Source: Gaeumannomyces sp. JS-464 (taxonomy: Eukaryota; Ascomycota; Sordariomycetes; Magnaporthales; Magnaporthaceae). From it: DNA of 64,000 bases. Of the stretch, positions 57,121 through 64,000 are shown one piece after another. The stretch covers positions 4,774,001 to 4,838,000 of the forward strand of contig NGZR01000004.1 in assembly GCA_002197995.1 (NCBI GenBank). Reading direction: 5' to 3'. A program made the translations under genes and the position numbers. The stretch's first letter is position 1; each line of letters opens with the position of its first letter. The notes below the pieces were generated by a model, which saw nothing but the letters and a program-made list of their open reading frames with translations, was not told where the DNA came from and ran no database searches.

Positions 57121-58070
57121 TTCAGAGCTTCAGCACCTCCTAGATTCATTCCATCTTTTGCCTTACACCCGCTACCATTCCCTCGGGGGTACTAGCTTTT
57201 CTTCAGGTCTATTCTTTTCTGACACCACTCACAGACATCTCCTCGTCCTGATTTCAAACAGCTGTAAGTATGAGGAAGGATTATGTCGAATGTGGGCAAC
57301 GAACCGCTGTTAAAAGCCTTGGGATATCGAGCGTGATAGTGTCATCGCTTTCCTATGGTGAACAACAGAAAGGTCGGATCAGTTCATGCTATTTACATTC
57401 AAAATTTAAGAAGAAATGGAGCAACATGGGTGCTCACTTCAATTTCAAAGTTTCCATCACCGAAAAGCTGCCTCAGAAGTGTAAGCAGCTTCTCCGTGTT
57501 GACATATCGCTGGTCCAAGACTTGAGTGACAGCCATTTTGGCAAGGATTGTTGTTAGGGCTGATCGGCCTCAGGGGGGCGGAGGCCGAAGGAACTGCAGG
57601 TTTTTGTGCTATTAAATGGGCGCGGCCGGGCCGGCGATTAGGGAGAATTGTGGTTGTGGTGGTTCCATAGTTGGTGCACATCTGCGTGACCGTCGGGCAC
57701 CAACCCGCGGTCTTAACCCAAAGCTCCTCCCGTCTTCTTTGTATGCATGGATGTGTGGGTCCCGCTTGGGCAGTCAGATAACTTTCGCGCAAGGGCCGGA
57801 AGCATTCCTCAAGCGCAATGGAAGGTGGTGTCGCCCGATCTGCAAGATGGCCGTATCAAGTGTTGGGCATCATAGGTCTGGATTACTCAGCCTCCAGCCT
57901 CCACGCGGTCACCCACCCCAGTCCACATGTGGTTCCGGTTGCATTCTTCGTATCTTTTTGACCTTGCTGTCTGTGAAGACACTCGATTTCTAGGCCACTT
58001 TGCTGTCCTTCACTCTTGGTAGGATCCACGAATCCTCGACTCGCAGGTGGCAGGAAACCGCGCAAGCAGG
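57121..58070. other. Intergenic, no confident gene
   Basis: A 95-codon open frame at 57270-57557 (plus) has no resemblance I can name. The stretch should contain the promoter of the kinase-TPR gene. Confidence 0.4.
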
Positions 58071-60281
58071 ATGGATTCATCATCGTACTCATTTCTTCCA
58101 GAGTTTTCCACCGAGCCGCATCCACCGCACTCGCTTGTCCCAGGCCTACCCGCCTTGGGACACACGGTTCCCGCATCCTCCCACAGCGATGTGCATGGCA
58201 GGCTTTCGTGCCTTCTTTCCGTTGCGCAGCAGCTCGATGTGGATCTCCTGTCTATTACCTGGGCGCGAAGTCGCGGCAGCCTCGGCCGTGGCGGCGATGG
58301 CTCGATCTACCAGACGATGCTTGATCACCAGATCGGCTTGGCCTTCAAACTCCTCAACGCGTTCGCCGATGCAGACGGTAATGGAAGCGAGCATACAGCG
58401 CACGCGTTCCGTAACATGATATCGGAGCCTGTCCATCCTCGCCGGGAATCCTGCCAGAACCAGCCCCTTCGTGCTCGACCTCCTTGGCATAGCGTGGAAT
58501 GTGGATGAGAACGGCGCCAGCCCAGTCTTCGTTCAACAGGTTGGAGTCCCTCTCAGGCAATATATGAGCATGCTCTTCGAGATGTACCTTCACTTCGATT
58601 TTTCAAGGAAAGCCTGGGTACAGCTTTCGTCCTGCACGGTAAGTCCCAGCAACAAGCGGAGCAGCTGGACCTTTGCGTGAAGATTGGCATGGGGCTCGCG
58701 ATGTTGCACGCGTCGGGTAATAATTCTTCTATTTTCTTCCTCCGTGGTCCCCGAAGACATTCCGCTCAATTCTTGGCCCCTATTCACGCTAGCGAGCACT
58801 AATAGACATCAAGGAACTGTCCACGCCGATGTCAAACCCGACAACATCATCGCGGCTCCGCAGGACTGGCCTTATGGCTCTAATTTCCACGTAAAGATCG
58901 CCGACTTCAGCCAGTCCATAACGGGAGCCGACACGGACCTAAGATGCCTGCCCAGGCCTGAAGGCTGGGTTGCCCCTGAGTGGCACCCACGGTTCCTCCA
59001 ACTCCAGCAAGCCCGTCGCATGGATGTTTTTTCATATGGGCTGCTCTGTTATTGGATACTCTCGTGGAGGAACAGATTTTCTCGACTGTCACCCAAAGAG
59101 GAGACTGCTGAACTCATCCGCTTGACAAGCGACCCAGCATCTCTCCAGCAAACGGTTTTGGACATGGTAGCGAATCTTGCCGTCTCCCCTGAGCAGCGAC
59201 AATGTCTCGCCGGGCTGTTTGGAGCCACGCTTGATTACGACCCCCAGCGAAGGGCTGCCGGTCTTCACGAGCTGCTCCCGATCCTGGATAAGCTCTTGCC
59301 TGGGGAGATAAACCAGGCCGACCTCCCTCCCCGCGAGCCACAGTCATCAGTTTTCCAACCTCTTTGCTGCGGCTTCGGAGTCGTCACCTCCATCGATTCC
59401 CTGAGTTTCGTCGACTTCAGGGCCAAGGAGGCTATTTTCGCGGATCTCAAGTCAGCTTCCGAGTCACCGTGCCCGGACTGCCGCAGGAATGCGTCCATGC
59501 AAGCAGCAGTCTGTTGCGAACTGGCATTTGGGACGCCCCGATCGGCTGAAATCAGGGACAGCTTCCTCAAGGCCGGGGGCGTTGGCTAGAAGGACTTCGA
59601 AAAAGAGATGGCATGCTTCGTGCTGGCCCCTAAGCGATGCGCTGACATGGTCGATGCGCAGTTTCCAACAGACCTTTTGCACGACTACCGAAGGAGGGGA
59701 GACCTCAACCGGGCTGCGGGTCGCATCAAAGAGGAGGTTGATGCCAGAGCTGTTCGCCTTGGGAAAATCATTTTCTTGTGGCCAATCTTCAAACAATTCT
59801 CGCACTCGTCCTGTCTGAAGACGGCCAGGACTCGGCGGCTTTGGAAGCCCAGCTGGCTGCCGTGGAAGCACATAAAACGACTCTAGGGCCAGCTCACCCC
59901 AGTACCGTCGCATCAATGAGCCAGCTGGCCCTCTACTATTGCCATTCTGGAGACGCCCAGAAGGTGGTGGAGACTGGTGGGGGAGCTTTGATGATGTGCA
60001 AGGAGCATCTAGTGGGAGAGGACAAGGAGCGTCTGTCGATCCTCGCCAACCTCGGCATGGGTTTCTACCACTCGAAAAAATATAAAGAGGCTGTGGAGAT
60101 CGGGGACAAGGCACACGATATCTACACTGAGCCCCTCGAGACCGATGTTACGCTTAGGAGGGCCATCCAAAAGTCAATTATCCTAAGATATGCGCCCGGT
60201 GGGAAGGTGTGGGACTCGTATCGGCTCATGCACCAGGTCGCGGATATGCCGGCGGGGGGCACTGGGCCGCCTGCACGATAG
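58071..60281 (+). pseudogene. Protein kinase-like plus tetratricopeptide (TPR) fusion protein, broken
   Basis: The start is probably ATG 58071 (MDSSSYSFLPEF). A glycine loop, LGRGGDGSIYQ, lies near 58280, followed by a helix-C region with FRNMISE, then VLDLLGIAWNVDENG. An intron is likely near 58717-58805 (GTAATA...AATAG). The catalytic loop reads VHADVKPDNI (near 58820; HRD changed to HAD) and the magnesium loop KIADFSQS (DFG changed to DFS). GWVAPEWHP is the APE box, followed by MDVFSYGLLCYWIL. After the kinase come DLLHDYRRRGDLNRAAGR and kinesin-light-chain-like TPRs (AALEAQLAAVEAHKTTLGPAHPST, then SILANLGMGFYHSKKYKEAVEIGDKA). Breaks: an extra base near 58427, a stop TAG at 59587, and a shift near 59770. 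The altered HRD and DFG suggest a weak or dead kinase used for signalling or scaffolding. Confidence 0.7.
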
Positions 60282-60652
60282 CATGGTCAAAGCATGCTGC
60301 AGAATAGAGCGTGCACAGTAGCGAAATAACAACCATTTGATGCTACACAATACGCGGGCCAGGTCGAGGCCGCCCACATAACGCGACCTTCACGTCACCT
60401 AGGTACAGATCTAACCTCGACCTACCTATCAGGGCCGTGGCCGTGTTTGACCCCAACTAACCCCACCTTGGGTGATGGCCACCTATCATATTCATGGATA
60501 TCATGTGTCTGCAACGGATCCAGGCCCCAAAGTGGTACTTGAATACGAGCGCCTCATCTGTGGTGGCCTTCATGTAGGCTTTTTTTTTTTTTTTTTCTTT
60601 CTATCTACGTTCGTCCTAACTTCGTGTATTGCACCCCACCCCATACGGCGCC
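60282..60652. other. Intergenic with a T-run
   Basis: No gene is seen. A run of about 17 T at 60580-60596 lies roughly 60 bp upstream of the next start codon. Confidence 0.5.
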
Positions 60653-62007
60653 ATGCGGTCCATCCAGTCTCTGCCTCGCGAATTGTTCGAGCAGATTTTC
60701 TCCATGCTCGATTTGCGGGACCTCGCGCACCTGGGCAGCACCTGTACTGACCTCCGAGCCGTCGTGGCGCCTCGACTGTTCGGGTCAATCGTGTTCACGG
60801 ACAATGTGCGCGCGTGTCTGACTCGGCTTGCCTTGCGGCTAGGCGACACGGCGCCTTGGTGTGACACCTCAAGATGGTCGTAAAGTTCCTGGGCTGCACC
60901 AACCCCGAATGCGGCTGCTTCCCCGACACCGAAGCCTGCTATGCCGTTGCTAACCCGGCCATCGGCGGCATCCCTGCCAGCGCAGAGGCGCTCCTCGGTG
61001 GGCTAGAAGGCGCCCTGCCAGCACTTGAGAGCATTACCGTCGAGTTCCCGGCGCGATACAAGCACGCGGGGATGTTGTACGGCGACACGTGGGAGACGAG
61101 AGTTCCGCAGCTGGTGCTGATGCACAACAACATCGCCATTGTTGTGCGTGCCGTGACGGCGGCGCTTGCGCGCAACACGTCCATCAGCCGTCTACCCTGC
61201 TCAACTATCCACCGCTCAGCCCCCTGGATGAGCATCGTATCTCAACTGATCACAAAGATGCCTGGGAAGGGCTTTTGGGACGGCTCGTGGACTTCCGCTT
61301 GTCTCTTTTTAGGGATATCTACCCTGGACACGGAGCCGAAGACATGCTCGCATCTTTCGACTACTTCACCTTCCTCCAGCTGCTCCAAAAATTCTTTTTC
61401 GGTCATATCCAGTCGGTGAGGCGTCTTGCGATTTGCTGCTCCGAGCATGCCCCCTTAGGCAAGATCGACCGGGGAGACCTCGACCCCAACGCCGGCATCA
61501 GCTGCGCCCTCCCACTAGTTCCGGACGCGATGCCATTCCTTGAGCATCTGGAACTGACCAACATACTCCTCGGCCCTGAAGCTGGCCGGCTTTCTTGTCG
61601 ACCGGGCCGAGCGACCGCTGTCGCTGTCTCTCACCAACGTCAAGGCGGATGCAAGATACGGGCCGGGTGAGAGACCCCTGCCGGGCTACACATGGAAGCA
61701 GTTTTTCGATCGGCTGGTGGAGAATCGCGTCTTCATTTGGCGGCTTGACTGGGCGCCGACGCAGACGCCTCTCAGCGAGCTCTGGATTAGGCCGGAAAGG
61801 TCCAAAGCAGCCCAAGAGATCATCGCGCGGGACCCCAGGCGTCAGGCGTTCCCCTACGCGTGGGCGCAGTTACGGATCCCCTGCTTTCTGGACGATGTGG
61901 ACCGCAACGTCAGATCGGTCCTCGAAAGGGTGGACCAGGACGCTTACATCAAGTTCTTGAATCTCGTGGAATCCAACCCAAGTCGCGTGCGCGGATCCGG
62001 ACCCTAG
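60653..62007 (+). pseudogene. F-box protein (LRR-like fungal type), several frameshifts
   Basis: ATG 60653 opens MRSIQSLPRELFEQIFSMLDLRDLAHLGSTCTDLRAVVAPRLF, a clear N-terminal F-box for Skp1 binding. The body continues in changing frames: GCTNPECGCFPDTE and LESITVEFPARYKHAG (60874 onward), STDHKDAWEGLLGRLVDFRLSLFRDIY and FLEHLELTNILL (from about 61190), and GYTWKQFFDRLVENRVFIWRLDW and ERVDQDAYIKFLNLVESNP to the stop at 62007. Each change can be explained by one base: near 60865, in CGTCTACCC near 61193, and near 61580. LEHLELTNILLG has a leucine-rich-repeat look. The target is unknown. The whole is either decayed or carries sequence errors. Confidence 0.65.
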
Positions 62008-62466
62008 CTCCCTACCAAAAGGAATTAATCCGCACAGTTGCTAGATGTAGACAGTGCGCCACGAGAAGAGAAAGCCGTTCTGCTTCCCTCTTCTTATTTC
62101 CCATGTAATGAGGGGCTGTTCATCAACAGCAGCCCAGACCCCGAGGACAGACAGCGCCTGCTCTTCGCGTTCCGCGCCAGCGACCGCCCTCGACGCGAGC
62201 GGGCCTGCCCGCTGGTGCGGCACAAGCTGCGGCACAAGCTCGCAAAGATGATGGAGCTGCGGCGCCTCGGCATGCTGGAGGAGCCTCTGCGGGATGGGGG
62301 GCGGGTGCACGGCCCCTGGGGTTGGCGGCGGCTAGAGCTGCCGCCAGTGCGACTGCCAATGCTGCATCTCGGATTGAAGCACGCGCGATGAACGCTGTCG
62401 ACAATGTTCCCTACGGCAACGTCCACGTGAGCCTCGTGGCCGGGCCGCTGATGATCGAGAACGGTT

Positions 62467-62502
<36 letters not shown>

Positions 62503-62696
62503 TCCCTCATCTCGCACACGTCCTGTGAAGTTGTCTTGGTGCGGCTTGCTGACCTGTTCCGCCTCTCCTCAGGTCCAAAGCCGGGGTGCTGGCCTCGGTC
62601 CGCGACCGGCCCCAGCTCCATCCTGTGGACACGTCTGCCAGCTCAGTAAAGCAATGCTATGTCATAGGCGGAGACAGAGCGTCTCTCTAGCTCGCA
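62008..62696. other. Uncertain region with coding-like pieces and a C-run
   Basis: Plus-strand text such as DRQRLLFAFRASDRPRRER...KMMELRRLGMLEEPL (62140-62290) and AMNAVDNVPYGNVHVSLVAGPLMIENGF (62385-62467) looks protein-like, but in different frames and without a known domain. It is interrupted by the C-run. This could be the 5' part of the next gene or a separate decayed gene. Confidence 0.35.
62468..62499 (+). repeat. Homopolymer of 32 C
   Basis: Thirty-two consecutive C, directly after a coding-like segment. Such a long G/C run is rare in fungal genomes and error-prone in sequencing, so its length is not reliable. Confidence 0.95.
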
Positions 62697-64000
62697 ATGG
62701 AACATCTGCCGAGACACCGACGAGTCAGACCCTTCGTGAAGCAGGTTGTGGGAAGCCCGTCCTGGGGCGTGGGAGGGGTCACCGATCACGCCGCGGAGGC
62801 TGGGATCGTCAGGGCCGTGGCGGAGGCGGGCCTGAAATACGCCGGGAACCACAGGAAATCGGCCAAGTTCAAGGCAAAGAAGAAGGCGAGCCTGAGAAGC
62901 AAGCTCCTGCACTATATCCAGTGTCTTCTCCAAGCGCGTCTGAAGAGCTACCTCCGCGCCATCGTCGGTAGGCTTTTGAACAGGGACATACCTTTAAGTC
63001 AGTGCTATCGATATTGCGTACCGCAGATGCGATGAGACACAAAAGCTGATGGCGAGACTTAGGGATCTAGCGTGGCACATCCTAAGCAACAACTGCCAAA
63101 AGTTCTGCGACGCCGCCATCGACCGCCGCGTCTTTAGCATCCTTATGCTGTGCGAGAAGAACCCGGACGCCCCTCCGCTTTACTTGCTGGGCCTCGCCAG
63201 CCGTATCGGCTGCCACGACGGGTTCCCCAAGAGGATAACACCGGTCTCGAGAGCGGCGGCGGCAAACGGCCACACAGAGTCCTGCTGCGGTACCGACGCT
63301 TCGGCCACCACAACGATACCGATATTGTCGGGGGTCTGATCGAGTACTGGACCGACTGGGAAGGCTTTCGCGAGTCCGAATTCCGGCATCAGGGCCTCTC
63401 CCCGTGGAACTGCACCGAGGCGCGGGCGGAGGAGGGGGAGGAGGCCGAGAACCCGCAAGTCCGTTGCGGAGACTGCAGCCTCGCAAAACACCTCTGGGCA
63501 TTCCCCTTCGACGCCTGGTCCGCGTGCGACTCCGCCCGCGTCGGGAGCGGCGGTCCTACGCGCCCTCTCCCAGGGCCGGCAGGGACGGGCGGCGGCGGCG
63601 CAGCCGAGCCTCGAGGAGTGGCAGCACAACAGGCTGAGAGTTCTGGGGGCGATGTAGGCGCTCGGGGCCATAGTAGTCAACATGCAGCGCTCACTGACCT
63701 TCACGGCCTGCTGCAAATGGAGCTTTGAGCCACGCGGCCTGGTATTGGCTCTCGGCAACGCCAGGCCGCGGTCTCGGAAGCTGTACCTCGAGAAGCGGAG
63801 CGGCCTCGGCGGTGTAGGGCCGGGAGGCCGGCCTCGTGGCGGACCACGGCCGCGTCAAGCTCGCCGGCATCCACCGCGCGCAGCCGGCCAGCCGCCCGTA
63901 CGAGCATGTGATGCTGTTCGCTGCGCCCTTGCCGACTGGGCGGGCCTGGCGCACGGCGACCAGGTGGCGGCGTACGTCGCGCTGCGCGACGCCCGCGCCG
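62697..64000 (+). pseudogene. Uncharacterised fungal protein with NCQxFC motif, frameshifted, running off the window
   Basis: Coding-like text starts near 62780 with TDHAAEAGIVRAVAEAGLKYAG and a lysine-rich helix, then KLLHYIQCLLQARLKSYLRAIVGRLL. After a likely intron near 62968-63050, DLAWHILSNNCQKFCDAAIDRRVFSILM carries an N-C-Q-x-F-C motif, seen in fungal proteins with an NlpC/P60- or LRAT-like cysteine site. From about 63300 the frame shifts, and TDIVGGLIEYWTDWEGF, LSPWNCTEA, CGDCSLAKHLWAFPFDAWS follow, a second conserved-looking block with paired cysteines. LEEWQHNRLRVLGAM then meets TAG at 63655. PYEHVMLFAAPLP appears near 63900. I recognise the pattern as a recurrent fungal hypothetical family but cannot name it or assign a function. 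Confidence 0.5.

Noticed and set aside
60580..60596. Poly(A) tail of a minus-strand LINE or SINE
   Set aside because: Only a T-run is seen, with no reverse transcriptase, Pol III boxes or target duplication around it.

Overview
This window looks like a piece of a filamentous ascomycete (Pezizomycotina) genome. The genes have short introns with fungal splice signals (GTAAGT/GTATGT donors, CTAAC- or CTGAC-type branch sites). The recognisable proteins belong to fungal families: a PF20684-type rhodopsin-like membrane protein, PEBP, F-box proteins of the ascomycete type, a CorA-like protein and a kinase-TPR protein. The repeats carry dense C-to-T and G-to-A changes in CpA/TpG context, the signature of repeat-induced point mutation (RIP). 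I do not assign a species.

Layout. 1-512: start of a Diels-Alderase/hydroxyneurosporene-synthase-like gene on the minus strand, cut by the window edge. 0.9-10.8 kb: a repeat island with a minus-strand gag remnant, a palindrome of two LTR ends, and a solo LTR (3458-3769 + 10732-10795). A complete but RIP-broken Ty3/Gypsy chromovirus (element A, 3770-10726, target duplication TCCAA) sits inside that solo LTR. 11-18.3 kb: GC-rich genic segment with a PEBP gene (three introns, one frameshift) and a rhodopsin-like membrane-protein gene. 18.3-42.5 kb: a very AT-rich RIP island made of Fot1/pogo DNA transposons in both orientations, MITEs derived from them, and a two-level nest of Gypsy elements: element D (23429-38583) split by element C (24282-32238), which itself carries a 739-bp miniature LTR element. 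42.5-45.7 kb: GC-normal DNA with an F-box gene. 45.74-56.36 kb: a Mutator-like (MULE) DNA transposon with terminal inverted repeats. Its transposase gene is split by a third Gypsy element (F, 47132-54900, target duplication GTTAG). 56.4-64 kb: broken host-type genes: CorA-like, kinase-TPR fusion, F-box protein, and an NCQ-motif protein running off the right edge.

The insertion order can be read from target-site duplications: Fot1 copy, then D, then C, then the miniature LTR element; solo LTR, then A; MULE, then F. Elements A and C/D/E have a primer-binding region complementary to their own LTR, as in the self-priming Tf1/sushi lineage.

Nearly every host gene here carries one or more single-base indels. 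This could be real decay next to a RIP island or base-level assembly error, and the sequence alone cannot settle it. I did not find a convincing new defence or metabolic system. The most unusual items are the miniature LTR element, the self-priming signals, the long unexplained 3' segment of element F, and the kinase-TPR fusion.
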